A DNA stretch of 64,000 nt from Azolla caroliniana (taxonomy: Eukaryota > Polypodiophyta), in assembly GCA_043228905.1 (NCBI GenBank), contig JBHGNT010000013.1, positions 13,392,001-13,456,000 of the forward strand. The letters run 5' to 3'. Under the pieces are notes generated by a model that saw nothing but the letters and a program-made list of their open reading frames with translations, was not told where the DNA came from and ran no database searches. Every line of letters starts with the position of its first letter. The stretch's first letter is position 1. Position numbers and translations under genes: made by a program. Below, in pieces: positions 11,283 through 23,800 of this stretch.

Positions 11283-14067
11283 ATGAATACTCAAATGGGG
11301 AGCGCTCTCCTTAGCGAGAAGTTGGATCGCAACAACTTTGCATCTTGGGAGTACAAGTTGCACGAATACCTTGTTGGCCAAGGTTATTGGAGTTACATCA
11401 AGGGAGCACAAGAAAACCAACCCGACCCGAAAAACGTCGACTATGGAACTTGGGAGTAAGCGGCAAGCCGAGTGATGTATTGCTTGGTGACATGTGTTCA
11501 CGACCACATGGTCGGCTACATTCGAGAAGCCGGGATGCCGAGACGCCGAGACGCCGAAGGAAGTGTGGGAGAATCTACGAAAAAATTTCGTTGTCGACAC
11601 GGCCGCGAGAAAGCTTCAACTCCGCCAACAGTTGAACAACATCCAACAACGGGATAATATGTCCATTACAAGCTACACCTTGAAGATCAAGGAGCTTTGT
11701 GATGCACTCGGCTCGATAAGCGTTAATGTGGAGATGATGAAATGGTGCAAATATGCCTCAACGGCCTTGCACCACGGTTCGATGCGATGCGGACTGCCGT
11801 ACTAGCACGGGAGAATCCACCCTCCTTCTTCAATCTTCAATCCATGTTGTTGGTCGAAGAGAATCATGTTCGAACAAGGAGCAACGCCTCGTAATGCCAC
11901 ATGCTCTACACGCATTCAGATAGAGGAAGAGGACGCGGTCATGCAAGAAGAGGCCGATTTGGCCAAGGACGAGGCGGACGAGGTCCGATTTACGAAACAA
12001 CTCTCAATTACGGCAACAAGATGGAGGCCATCGAGGAACCTTCGGAAGAACGGGGAGCCACAATTCCGGTTCAAGCCGACAAACCTCAATCGGATGCGGA
12101 TATTGCGGCAAAGTCAGCCACCGTGAAGAAGAGTGCCGAAAGAAGATGCGTGGATCGGCTTCCACTAGTCGACAACGCACCAATTACGCCGCCGACTCCA
12201 AGTACGACGACTACGGTGGATTATTCGTAATGAGACATAGAGCGAATTCTATGTCGGCCTTTACTTCTACTAGTGCCTCCGGTCCAGAAGACGTACGGTT
12301 CGTCGATTCCGGTGCCTCGAACCATATGACGTCGCATCAAGAATGGTTCCGAGAACTTCGAGAGCTAGACCGACCCGGCTATGTCGAAACCGGAGACGAC
12401 ACTATGCACCTGATTCGGCACATCGGCAATGTTTCGTTCGGAAAAGAAGGTAAGCAAACTTACACTAAAAATGTCTTCCATGTACCAACTATCACGAAGA
12501 ATTTGTTCTCCGTCGGCCAAATTGTAGAGCAAGGAATGCAAGTTCAATTTAATCAAGGTCGTTACTTCATCAAAAAAGAGGGCCGACTCATCGCATGCAG
12601 ACGAAGAGAGGGCCAAATGTTCATTCTTGACTCGCACGAGATGAAATCGGCCATGTTCACAAAAGGCATGAAAGCCAAGTCTGACATAGAGTTATGGCAC
12701 AAACAGATTGGCCATATCAACCTTCAAAATCTCAAGGCGATGCAATCGAAAGGAGTCGTCGTCGGACTCCCAACCTTCAAAGAGAGAGAGATTGAAGGCG
12801 AATGTGCGGCTTGCCAATTCGGCAAGCAACATCGGCATCCATTTCCGAGAGAGAGGAATGTAAGCAAAGGCGTACTCGACGTAATTCATTCTGATGTATG
12901 GGGACCGGCTCAAACGACGACATTCGACGGATGCCGATACTACGTGCCCTTTATCGACGACTTCTCTAGGCACACTTGGATCTACCTGATGCGACAAAAG
13001 AGAGAAGTGTTTGAACACTTCCAAAAATTCATGAGTGGAGTCAAAAAAACTACAAGTTGACACGTACGGTGCCTTCGATCGGATGGAGGCAAAGAATATT
13101 TCTTGGATGAGTTTACGACGTATCTTCGAAAAGAAGGGATTCGACGAGAATTTCCGTGTCGATATACGCCACAATAGAACGGAGTAGTCGAACGCAAGAA
13201 TCCACACATCCTCGAACTAGCACGGGCTATGCTTAACAAAAAGCACATGCCGAAATCATATTGGGCGGAAGCAGCTAACACGGCCATCTATCTCATGAAT
13301 CGGTGTACGACATCCGACGTGCATGAACTCACGCCGCACAAGAAGTTTTTCAAAAACAAGCCGAATCTATCACATGTTCGGATATTCGGCTCCATTGTGG
13401 ATGTGTACATCCCTGACGAAAAGCGGCAAAAGCTCGACCCGAGGTCGGAGAAATGTATCCTTATAGGATACTCATTGGAGCAAAAGAGGTACAAGTGCTA
13501 TAACCCCTCAACTCGAAAATCTTGAGTAAGTTGAGACGTCATTTTCGACGAGTCCACATCTTGGTACGCACCAGGGACAACTTCGACTTCGATTCCGCTC
13601 GACCTGGATTCCGCTTAAATAGAGATAGAAGCCGAAGATCGGCTCACGCGCATGTTGGAAAAAAGCCCAATTACGACAAGGCTTAGTGGACCACAAGAGC
13701 CCCCGAGCGATCAAAGCACATCTCGGCCGAGTTCGAAGCTGGACAAAGGCAAGGCAAAAATGCCAGAGTATGAAGACGATCACTTCGACGACAACGAATC
13801 AACTCACTCCCTTGAGATCCGGAGAAATGGAGCGGAGAAAGCCGTATTCGCAAACAAGAAGCTCCGCTGATCCACCCATGAAAAGAACCCCGTAAGCCGA
13901 TTCGGCTACAACAATTATATGGCGTACCATTACGCCTTTATAATGAAGGTAGCGACAGTATGGGAGCTGGAAACGTTTTCCGAAGCCGCGACGGACCCCG
14001 GATGGGTTGAAGCGATGAATGAGGAGATACAAGCACTCTCCAAGAACGAGACATGGGATCTTAGACA
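11283..14067 (+). pseudogene. Degenerate Ty1/copia gag-pol, RT and RNase H missing
   Basis: Gag starts at 11283 (MNTQMGSALL) and is broken by a stop near 11458 and frameshifts near 11530. A CCHC knuckle (CGYCGKVSHREEEC) is encoded at 12095-12136. Protease appears as FVDSGASNHMT near 12300, the GAG-pre-integrase segment as ELWHKQIGHINLQNLK near 12690, and the integrase start as HSDVWGPAQT near 12888. A frameshift near 13060 and a TAG at 13175 (normally the PQQNG glutamine) break integrase. Coding resemblance ends exactly at the start of the reverse transcriptase (NEEIQALSKNETWDL, about 14023-14067). RT, RNase H and the 3' LTR are absent. It is non-functional. Confidence 0.9.
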
Positions 14068-14229
14068 TATCATTTATCATATAACAAACAAGACATAGAT
14101 AATAAAAAGGGGATTTGTTTTTTTACCCAAAAAAACACTACTTCACATTAGTTAGCAAACGAAGTACATCAAAGTTCAACCATATTAGGAAGAACTCACA
14201 CTTCTCCACACAAAACTAATCATAATCCT
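14068..14229. other. Junction spacer between copia and gypsy relics
   Basis: AT-rich sequence without recognisable coding signal, lying between the truncated copia and the terminal LTR of the oppositely oriented gypsy element. Confidence 0.5.
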
Positions 14230-14301
14230 TGTCAAGAATAGTACTGAGATAGAGGAGAAATTAGTACTAAGAGGAATAGAGGCGGTAGAACACTCGAGAC
14301 A

Positions 14302-14344
<43 letters not shown>

Positions 14345-14643
14345 AGGGAGAGAAAATGATGATGACAACGATATATTGTGTGAGAAGAATATACAAGGAA
14401 GGCCAGGAGGCTTAAGACTGGCGTTGAACCGATTTGGTTCGAAATAATGCCTTGTGCCTCCTTTTGTAGGAGTAGTCCTGAAGTTTCTAGAATGTTCAAG
14501 AGAAATCTGGAATATACATTAATTTTATATAGTAAAACTTAAATAAAAATAATATCTTATATATTACAATAGATAGTGTAATGGTCAAGAGTTTGACCCA
14601 TGTAACATAAGGTCATGGGTTCGAGTCTTGCCATATCATGACA
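14230..14643 (-). mobile_element. 3' LTR of Ty3/gypsy chromovirus relic
   Basis: On the minus strand it begins TGTCATGATATGGCAAG, just after a purine tract (AAAGGGGGGATAG), and ends ATTCTTGACA. A long CT/GA microsatellite (14308-14340 on plus) lies inside. The first 70 bases read on the plus strand resemble a tRNA gene head (see findings). A related LTR is at 26946-27430. Confidence 0.8.
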
Positions 14644-14645
14644 CT

Positions 14646-16852
14646 ATCCCCCCTTTAAAATGACGAGTGTAACGAGTCGTTTTGGATTGAGGACCCGGTT
14701 TATCTGGATATTGATGATGGAAGTCTTCAAAAAGAGCACGAGCATTGGTCACATTCTCTATTGGTTCCCAAGTACGCTCGTTGGGACTATATCCTAGCCA
14801 ATCGATTAAATAGTAGAGCTTGTTGCGAACAATCTTGTAATCGAGGATGGCGGCAACCTCGTAATCAGGTCCATCTTCAAGTTCGATCGGGGGTGGAGGT
14901 TGTGGAATACGTCCTAGGATGGTGCTGTCTTGATAGGGTTCGAGGAGAGAACTATGAAACACCGGATGTATGCGAAGTTGTGGGGGTAGATCGAGACGAA
15001 AAGCGACATCATTAATCTTTCCGATAATACGGAAAGGATCTAATCGTCGATAATCCAACTTCTCACATGGGCGAGTAGTCTTGATGTGTCGTCGTAGTAG
15101 CCATACCCGATCTCCAATGTTAAAACTCTATGGAAACCGATGACGATCCACGTAAACCTTGTGTGTTTGTTGAGCTTGTTGTAGATGAGTAGATAAATCT
15201 GGTTGTATCTTACGTAACCGCTCCCAACGATCCTCTGCGCAAGAATTTGTGTGTAACTTTGGGGTTTCAAATACACACCACCGGGGGTGACAACCCGTAT
15301 AAGCATAAAATGACGTAACTTTAGTCAATAAGTGGATAGAGTTATTATAGGCAAATTCGGCGAAGTCGAGAATATCTGCCTAGTCATCCTGATGATAGCT
15401 TAGAAAGCACCGAAGATACTGCTCCAGCGTTTGATTTGTTCGTTCTGCTTGGCCATCGGTTTGCGGGTGGTAATCGGAGGAGAGGTTACAAGTGACCTTG
15501 AGCATTTTTAAAAGGTGCTTCTAGAATTTTGAGACGAACTGGGGTCCACGGTCACTGATGATATTATCAGGAAGGCCATGATGCCGACATACTTCACACA
15601 TGACAATTTCGGCGGTTTCTTCACTGGAGATTTCCTTAGTACATGGCAGGAAATGAGTCATCTTCGTATATCAATCTACTACTGTTAAAATCACATTGAA
15701 TCCCTTAGAGACTGGAAGATTTGTGATGAAATCTAGAGCAATGGATTGTCACAGCTTGCTTGGAATTGGTAATGGTTCTAATAAACCATATGGATGATGC
15801 CTTGGCATTTTTACTTTGCAACATGTATCACAAGTGCGAACAAAGTCTTCGACAAATTGTCGCATACAGGGCCACCATTATGATCGTTGTACTAAATCTA
15901 ATGTCTTAGTACTACCAAAATGCCCAGTTGTATATGTGTCATGATAGTTTTGGACTACTTGAAGGCGGCAAGAACCATTAGGAACATACAAGAGTGTCTT
16001 AAAGAATAGTAATCCATCGTGACATTCGAATTGTCGATAGTCTGTACCTGGTTGTTACGACTGTGAACAAGATGCGATAGAGGGATCAATTTGTTCTAGA
16101 ATGGCTTGGGCGAAAGCATCTGTCTTCAAGTCCTCACGTATGGTATCGATAACGTGGGAATCTAAGGGCATGCCGAAGACCTATGTTGCTTGCAGTCGTG
16201 CCGGTCCTAAGATTACTTACTTTTGGTTATCGAAATCTAGCTCGCCGAGAAGCGGAGCTAGATACGAATGCCGTGATAATGCATCTGCCTTCCCTTGGTG
16301 CTTCCTTGGACGATATGTAATTTTGAAGTCGAAACGCGTAAGGAATTGGGCCCACCAAGCTTGACGTCGATTTAACACACGAGCACTCTGAAAGTAGACA
16401 AGGTTTTTGTGATCACTGAATACGATGACTTTATGAGAGGATCCCTCCAGAAAATGCCTCCATTGCGTAAAAGAGTCCACTATTGCTAATAGCTCCTTAT
16501 CATGAATTTCATACTTGCATGAGTGGAAAGCCACAAGATGTAGCTTTTCATCATTACCTCGTTGTGATAGAATGCTACCCAATGCGAAATCCGACATGTT
16601 CGCTTCCATGATGAATGGTTTTTCTAGATCAACGTGAGCTAGAATAGGAGCCGATGTAAATGCCTTCTTAAGTTTCTCAAAAGCCATGTCTGCTTCTTCA
16701 GACCAAACGAATGATTGTCCCTTCTTAGTAAGTTGTGTGAGAGGCAGAACAAGCTTTGAGTAATCTTGTATAAACTTGCGGTAGAAATTGGCAAAGCCTA
16801 AAAAGCATTGCACATCTCGCAACGAATGCGGATACTGCCACTCTACCACCGT
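14646..16852 (-). pseudogene. Ty3/gypsy chromovirus pol relic (RNase H, integrase, chromodomain)
   Basis: Read on the minus strand. 16849-16217 encodes the reverse-transcriptase thumb (LRDVQCFLGFANFYRKFIQD) and RNase H (FSDHKNLVYF, ITYRPRKHQGKADALSR). The integrase core follows with stops but keeps SDRGPQFVSKF and [13 protein letters not shown] (about 15560-15430). 15328-14646 holds the integrase C-terminus (FRIIGKINDVAFRLDLP, FHSSLLEPYQ) and a chromodomain (DYEVAAILDYKIVRNKLYYL, then TWEPIENV). The chromodomain places it among chromoviruses, whose chromodomain steers integration toward chromatin marks. The catalytic RT palm, protease, gag and 5' LTR are missing upstream of 16852. Inactive. 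Confidence 0.9.
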
Positions 16853-16855
16853 TGT

Positions 16856-16877
16856 CGTAGTGTATTTCGTACACTAC
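16856..16877. repeat. Perfect short palindrome with CACTA-like terminus
   Basis: CGTAGTGTA, TTTCG, TACACTACG: nine bases each side of a five-base loop, exactly where the gypsy relic breaks off. The right half reads CACTACGTGAAAAAC, which resembles the termini of CACTA (En/Spm) transposons. No matching opposite terminus was found in the window, so an element is not called. Confidence 0.5.
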
Positions 16878-17754
16878 GTGAAAAACTTATAAAGTACCGA
16901 TTTAATAAATATGAACAAATAGTAGAAAACATTAAAATATATATAACATGCATAGGGCAAGATTCAAACCTTGCACCTCCATGTTAATAATGTAATGTCT
17001 TACTATTACACTAACATTTCATTCATGTTAAAAAATAGATGTTCTACATAGAAATGTTAGTTCACCTAGGATAAACTTTAGTTAAAAGAAAACGCATGCT
17101 AAAAGAAAAAGCTACACATGCACATCTAGCGTGCATGAACGCTATAGTTAATAATAATAATAATAAAACGCACAAGTTAGAAAAAGCATGATCACTTTAG
17201 ATAAAGCATACAGTCTATCTATAGATAAAGCATGGAGTCTATAGTTAGAAAAAAAAAGCATGGATTGTGAAGACTCTCTCATCACCATATAAGGATGGGG
17301 AGCACAATGTAATAGGGGTGTGAAAAATATTTGGGAAATTGGATATATTTCCTAAAACACCAATTAATATAATCGTGGGATTCACGAAGTTTTATATAAT
17401 CTATCTCTTTCAATCTAAATTCATATTCTTACATAAATATTGATTAATGTAATACTTGTAGGATTCACAAGGTTTGATCTAAACTATTTTAATTTATTAC
17501 TATGATTAAGACAAACTAAAACAACTCTACTTGTGGGATTCACAAGCTTCTAATAATCTATACATAATTAAAATCGCCTCAAATTTTTCCTCTTCCAAGT
17601 CCATAACCCCAGTGGTTCCCACCCAACTCACGCAAACGATCTGGCGCCGAAAGGCACGACACAAGTGGTGAACCCGACGTGAAGGCGGGTGGCAAGGAGA
17701 TGGAGAATCAACAAGAGGCGGGTGTCGTTATTGTTGTTGTAACTTTAACGTAGA
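16878..17754. other. AT-rich unassigned segment with LTR-like traits
   Basis: At about 16960-17030 the minus strand reads as a tRNA-like unit (TTAGTGTAATAGTAAGAC then GGTTTGAATCTTGCC). The motif GGATTCAC(A/G)AAG occurs three times between 17360 and 17550. TCTGGCGCCG at about 17639 resembles a gypsy primer-binding site, which would make the sequence before it an LTR, but no clean start could be found. An ATA-repeat run lies near 17150. No coding sequence. Confidence 0.35.
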
Positions 17755-18032
17755 GAGAGCGACAAAGAGAGAAGGAGAGAGATACAGAGTGATACTCTGT
17801 TGTAACCGCCGCATGGCAAAGAAACCGAGCTAGAGGTCGTTGCCACGAGTCTTTGATTGTACCCCTTCTCTTCATAGTGATAGTTCGGAGTCTGTGGTTT
17901 TTCCCATTTAGGGTTTTCCACATAAACATCCTGTGTACTCTCTTTTGTGTGTACGTGTATTCCCATTCCTGTGTTGCACTCTTATCGAAGTGATTCAAAG
18001 ACTCGGTTGTGGCCGAGCAGTATTCCATGCTA
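17755..18032 (+). mobile_element. Diverged copia LTR fragment, relative of the 20121 element
   Basis: Shares ordered blocks with the 3' part of the intact copia LTR: GAGGTCGTTGCC, TTCATAGTGATAGTT, GTGGTTTTTCCCATTTAGGG, TTTTCCAC and CTCGGTTGTGGCCGAGCA. The intervening sequence is clearly diverged and the 5' part is not recognisable. It is an older relative, probably a solo-LTR remnant. Confidence 0.75.
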
Positions 18033-18149
18033 TTCCTCTCAGCTCCACCATGCCGCTGAACTCCTGAATAACATCCCATTTCTAAACAAAATCAATTGTT
18101 GTAGTGTTTCTCTAGCAGTCTCAAGACCTGCTCTAGACAAGTGACATGT

Positions 18150-18427
18150 GGGATCTTTCTGAAGCATTCTTTGGCAACTGATAGATGTACAAACAACTCC
18201 ATTTCTACCATGCTCACCCTGAGTTGGGGACCAAAAAGTATTTCAATCCCTCTCACGAGGATTGCCAATACTCAAGATTCTGTTCGCACTCAAACGATGC
18301 TCTTGCAAGATCAAAATGTTCGGGATCCCCTTAAATCACGGGGATTTGACTCCTGACGAAAGTTCTTCCTTTCCATCATGTATTTGCTGCCACCAAGACC
18401 TTGTATGTTCCACATGATTAATTTCAT
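18150..18427 (-). pseudogene. LINE endonuclease N-terminal relic
   Basis: On the minus strand the ATG at 18427 gives MKLIMWNIQGLGGSKYMMER, the typical start of the apurinic-endonuclease domain of plant LINE ORF2 (WNIRGLG). After a frameshift it continues PNILILQEHRLSANR (about 18325-18280), matching the next conserved block (ILxLQEtrl). It is cut short near 18150. The sequence upstream on this strand (to about 18560) may be the inter-ORF leader of the same element. Confidence 0.75.
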
Positions 18428-18559
18428 GAAATCAAGTGTGAAGTCTCCTAAGAAGGACATTGTCCCTCCCCTTGAGTCCATGCCCAACCTCCCTCATTGA
18501 TCCTCTCCCATCCTAAGACCACATTCTGCCTTGTATCTTCTTCCAGTTCCTCCTTGTTA

Positions 18560-19040
18560 AGAATTAGGTAAATAATTACGCAAGGGTTAATAAGTACCTA
18601 AATATGTGATTAAGTTAAGCGCAAAAGATTATGTGATATGTGTGTGTGTGTGTGTGTGTGTATTGGAGAGAGAGAGAGAGAGGAAGGTAACACTTATGAA
18701 CAACACAAGATGGGGGATGATTAACTCTATATTAAATTAGCATTATCATCATCAAATACAAAAATACCTACAATGAGGTATATATAGATTTCATGTGCAA
18801 GGGTGCACATGTGTGAGGATAATATAGGTACAAAAGTGTAAGTCCTATATTAAATGTACTTAGGAGTGGAGGATCTACAATATCCCACTTAAGTACAAGG
18901 TCCTATTTAAGGCATTATAGTCAACACTTCTAACTAGATTCTATCTAGGTAACTACGAAGTTACATGGTTGACTAAATAACTAACTCTAGTTGAGCTTTA
19001 TCTCTCAACACTCCTCATGGAAGTGTAACATCTCATCGAG
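18560..19040. other. Spacer with TG and GA microsatellites
   Basis: TG repeat at about 18642-18660 and GA repeat at 18667-18683. The remainder is AT-rich and contains CCCACTTAAGTAC-type motifs without coding signal. It may be old transposon DNA; no family is assigned. Confidence 0.5.
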
Positions 19041-19200
19041 GAAGTCTACCCACTCCTCTAGGCATAGTTACAGTAGTTGCTTTCAAAACATGAACAAAAG
19101 GCAGAGTGATGTCGAGTAGGTTTAGGGTTGCAAAGAGTGCCCTGAACACACCAGATAGTTGACAAGGAGGTGTTTCCAAAGACTTCAACCGAGACAACGT

Positions 19201-19672
19201 TGTCGTGAAGAAAACCGTCCCTAGGCGGAAACCAAGTTTAGCGTGTGTAAACCGGCCCTTACACACGAGCACACTTTTCGTTGTATGGTAAGTAGGTAGG
19301 TACAAGTCGGCTGAGGTGAAATCCTAGGTAGCACGCATTCAATAGGGAGAGAATCGAGGTGTATCTCTGTCCGAAAGGACAGAGAATTAATGTGATGTAA
19401 CGGATGATAACGGCCTCCCTCCTTGGGCTATAAAAGAGAGGGAGAGGAATGGAAAAGGTATCGCACGTTAGAGAGGACGAAGTGCAGCCGGACTGGGACC
19501 GAGCCCTTCTCCTCTGCCACTCTCCATAGCCATTTTTGCGCAGGTTTTCGGGAGGCTGACTCTGCTCCGTGGAACGCCCGTGTGCTTCCGGTAGAGTCTC
19601 CATCTCGCTCTTCTGTGTGTGAGTGAACAGGCGGCGGTGTTCTCCTTGCCAGCCTGTTAGTTGTAACCGTCT

Positions 19673-19707
<35 letters not shown>

Positions 19708-19899
19708 CGTGTTCATATACTCGGACTTCTAGTCGTCTCATTTTGCTGTGTTGTTGGACTGTGATTCCTGTGTGCTCCCGTGTCTGTGCGTGTGAAGTGC
19801 GTCCGTTGCCTTTCCATTCTCCTCCTTCTCAGTTATTTCTCGGTCCAAGACCCCGGTGCTCCCGCCTCGTTCTCCACACACGCGCATAACAACGCGACA
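19201..19899 (+). mobile_element. Solo LTR (699 bp) with 4-bp ACGT target duplication
   Basis: Begins TGTCGTGAAG and ends CGCGACA, flanked by ACGT at 19197-19200 and 19900-19903. The empty target survives at 25621-25627. It carries a TATA box (GGGCTATAAAAGAGAGG near 19428), a GC-rich leader and an AT microsatellite at about 19676-19702. No internal region or partner LTR remains, so it is a solo LTR left by recombination. Family not assigned. Confidence 0.7.
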
Positions 19900-20120
19900 A
19901 CGTCACATGCAGCAATGACGGGGTTTATGGTTGCAGAAAGTGCCCTGAACGCAGCAAAACGCTACCGAGTTTCCCTACTGCTCATGTGTCAGGTATGTCT
20001 CTTTGGTTAGAGTGTATGGTTAGTAATGGGGCTACACAAGGAATCTACCCTGTCCTCTAGGCATAATAGTAGTTGCTTTCAAAACATGAACAAAAAGCAC
20101 AACAATGTCGAGCAAGTTTA

Positions 20121-20775
20121 TGTTGGGATTTCGGTCCCTCCGGATGGGATGTCCGGAGATGAATGACGGCAAGCCCGGTTACGGTCACGGAACCGGATGA
20201 AGATACAGGCCCGGTGCGAGTGCTCACCGGATGTGAAGAGTACCCGGTATGAAGCCGGATGAAGAGTACCCGGATACGGATCCGGATGATGAAGACCCCG
20301 GCTACGGAGCCGGATGACGGAAGTACCCGGAGAGAGATCCGGATGCGGGGACATATTTGTGAATATGTTTTGCCAAGAGCCCCTGAGGCTATATTTGTAA
20401 ATAGCCCGAAAGTCATATGTGTATAAATATGACTTAGGGCAAACTGTGTTGTTGTTGCTCATTTTTTTTATGCGAAGAGAGAGCAGCCGAGAGTGAGAGA
20501 GAGAGAGAGACGAAGAGGTCGTTGCCTCTGTGTATTGCCGCCGCCTGTGGCGAAGACAGTGAGCCCAAGGTTGTTGCCTTGCAGCTTCACCAGTGTACAT
20601 CCTTGTTCATAGTGATAGTTGGAGTTTGAGGACTCCCGTGGTTTTTCCCATTTAGGGTTTTCCACGTAAAACATCTAGTGTACCTTTCTCTCTATTGTCT
20701 TCGTGCATTTTGTATTTCCTGTTTTCTGTGAGTTGATCATATTGCTCGGTTGTGGCCGAGCACTGGTCTCCAACA
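20121..20775 (+). repeat. 5' LTR of intact copia
   Basis: Contains many CCGGAT-rich short repeats in its first half, a TATA-like TGTATAAATATGAC (about 20420), and the conserved TTTTTCCCATTTAGGGTTTTCCAC block in its 3' part. The gag-pol frame is open back into the LTR to 20750, but the gag ATG lies outside the LTR. Confidence 0.95.
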
Positions 20776-20778
20776 AAG

Positions 20779-20790
20779 TGGTATCAGAGC
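20779..20790 (+). other. Primer-binding site of intact copia
   Basis: TGGTATCAGAGC, three bases after the LTR end; complementary to the 3' end of initiator tRNA-Met. Confidence 0.9.
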
Positions 20791-20806
20791 GACGGTAACA
20801 CAGAAA

Positions 20807-23800
20807 ATGGAAGGCGGCAGCAGCGGGCAGCCGGGGATGATGGTGCTGAATGCGCAGAACTACGCCGACTGGAAGATAAAGATGGAGGATCTGCTCATTG
20901 TTCGGGACCTGTATGAACCGATCGACAGGTCGGAAATACCCAAGGGGGTACTTGAGACGGAGTGGAGGCTTCTGAACCGGAAAGCCGTTGCAACCATTCG
21001 GCAATACGTCGACGTGAGCGTTCTACAACACGTGGCGAACGACACCAACGCATATGAGATGTGGCGGAAGCTGTCGGGCCTCTACGAGAGGAAGAATGCG
21101 TTGAACCGGACCTCCCTGATGAGAAAGATAGTGAACCTCAAGTACCGGGACGGCGAGAGCATGGTGGAACACGTAAGCACATTCATGGGATTCGTGAACC
21201 AGCTTGCGGCGATCAAGTTCCCGTTGGAGGATGCAATGCAAGCCATCATCCTGATGTGTACATTGCCGGACAGCTGGGAGAACTTGGTGGTGACTCTCAG
21301 CACCTCCTGCACCGAAGATAACTTGTCCTTACAAACGGTAAAGACAAGTATTTTGAACGAAGAAGCGCGTCGGAGAGATAAAGAACCGGCCTCCGACTCG
21401 AAGGCGCTGCTTACCGAATCGGATCGGGGAAGACAATGGAACCGGAGTCCGCAAAGACGGGAGAAGTCGGGGACCCGGTCGCAGTCAAGAGGAAGGCCCA
21501 CATGCTTCCACTGTGGGAAGCCGGGGCACTTCCGGAAGAATTGTCGGCATTACCGAAAGGACAACGGAGCCGACGACACCGATTCGAAGAAGTCACCGGA
21601 GAGAAACGGTGCATACCGGGGAGCCACGGACCGGAGAGGTCCGGATCGGCGAGGGCAGGACCGGAAAGGAACGACGGCACTCGCGGCAAGTGAGGAAGAA
21701 ATCATGCTCATCACCGAAGAAGGTGAGCTAAACATTGCCGGCGATGAGACGACCTGGGTGGTCGATTCCGGAGCATCGTTCCACCTGACCCCGGAGAGAA
21801 GATACTTCTCATCCTACACAGCCGGTGAGCATGGCTGTGTTCGGATGGGAAATGAAGGTACGTGCCGGATTGCCGGCATAGGAGACGTGTGGGTGACAAC
21901 CTCGACCGGATGCAAAATGCTGCTGAAGGATGTCAGACACGTTCCGGAGGTTCGATTGAACCTGATTTCGGCCGGGAGGCTAGACGATGAAGGCTACACA
22001 GGTAGCATCCGGAACGGCGTAATGAAGTTCAGCAAGGGGAGCCTGATAGTGGCTCGGGCCCGGAAAGACAACACACTGTACCTGATGAATGCCCGGTTAT
22101 GTCCGGAAGAGTTGAATGTGGCAGCCGACACTGCCGGTGAGCTGTGGCACAAGAGACTGTGCCACATGAGTGAGAAGGGGATGAAGAGGCTTGCAGAAGA
22201 CAACCTTATTCCAGTGAAGCATGTGCACCTGGAGAAGTGCACCGACTGTCTGGCCGGTAAGCAAAACCGAACCTCCTTCCACTCAAGGCCACCGACGAGA
22301 CGTAGCGCACCATTGGAGCTGGTGCATACTGATGTGTGTCAGGTAGAAACGAAGTCACATGGCGGAGCCCAGTACTTCGTAACATTCATTGACGACCATA
22401 GCCGGAAGCTGTGGACGGCACCGTTAAAGACAAAGGACCAAGTATTGTCCATCTTCAAAGAACTTCACGCGAGAGTGGAAAGGGAATCCGGCAAGAAGCT
22501 GAAAGCGATACGAGCGGATAACGGAGGGGAATACCGGGGGCAGTTCCAGGAGTACTGTCGCTCGAAGGGAATCCGGCTTGAGTTTACTGTGCCGAAGACG
22601 CCGGAACTGAACGGGCTGGCCGAGAGGATGAACCGGACCATAATGGAGAGGGTCCGGAGTATGCTGGCGCATGCAAAATTACCCAAGGGGTTTTGGGCTG
22701 AGGCAATGTCGACGGCGACATACGTGATAAACAGATCACCCTCAGTACCTTTGGACGGAGACACGCCGCAGAAAGTGTGGACCGGTAAGGAAGTGTCCTA
22801 CCGGCATCTGAAGGTGTTCGGGTGTCTCGCATACGTGCATGTGGCAAAGGACCGGAGAGGAAAGCTAGATCCAAAGACCCGGCCATGCATATTCCTCGGT
22901 TACGGCAACGATGAGTTCGGCTACCGAGTATGGGACCCGGTCGACAAGAAGATATTCAGGAGTCGAGACATCATCTTCATGGAGGACAAGACACTCGCCG
23001 ACTGGGAGTCGGAGAAGAAGATGAAGAGCTCCAAGTCGACCGGTGAGGATCAACTCTACGAGGAGCAGTCCCGACCGGCAAGGGACCGGTTAACACTCGA
23101 GGATCCGGCCGAAGACGGTGAAGAAACAGAACCGGCCGAAGAAGATGAAAATGATACCGGAACCGGTCCCGATCCCGAAATGGATTCGGATGAAGAAGAA
23201 TCGGAAGAACCGGTTACCGAAGCTCCCGAACGGAGATATCCTCTAAGAGAGAGAAGGGCCCCCCGGAGATTTCCGGAACCAGAGCACGTGCTGCTAACCG
23301 ACGAAGGGGAGCCGGAGAGCTTTGAAGAAGCAAAGCATGACACCCAGAGCCGCAGGTGGTTGAGTGCCATGCAGGACGAGATGGATTCCCTGCATGAGAA
23401 CCACACATATGAACTTGTGGAGTTGCCGAAAGGAAAGCGGGCACTTCGAAACAAGTGGGTGTTCAAGCTGAAACCGGGAGATGCCGAAAACCCCCCAAGA
23501 TATAAAGCCAGGATCGTGGTGAAGGGGTTTCAGCAGAAGAAGGGCGTCGACTTCGACGAGATATTCGCCCCGGTAGTGAAGATGACCTCCATCCGGACGG
23601 TGCTGAGCATAGCGGCAAGCATGGACCTCGAGGTAGAACAGATGGACGTGAAGACGGCATTCCTTCACGGTGACCTCGAAGAAGAGATCTACATGCAGCA
23701 ACCGGAAGGATTCGAGAAGAAAGGGAAGGAGCACCTGGTATGCCGGTTGAAGAAGAGCCTTTACGGACTGAAGCAGGCTCCCCGGCAATGGTACCGGAAG

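Noticed and set aside
14560-14640. Possible genuine tRNA gene
   Set aside because: A- and B-box wording is present but a full cloverleaf with paired acceptor stem cannot be formed; treated as tRNA-like sequence.
17637-17660. TGGCGCC as a primer-binding site of another gypsy element
   Set aside because: No LTR start or gag could be identified around it, so no element is called.
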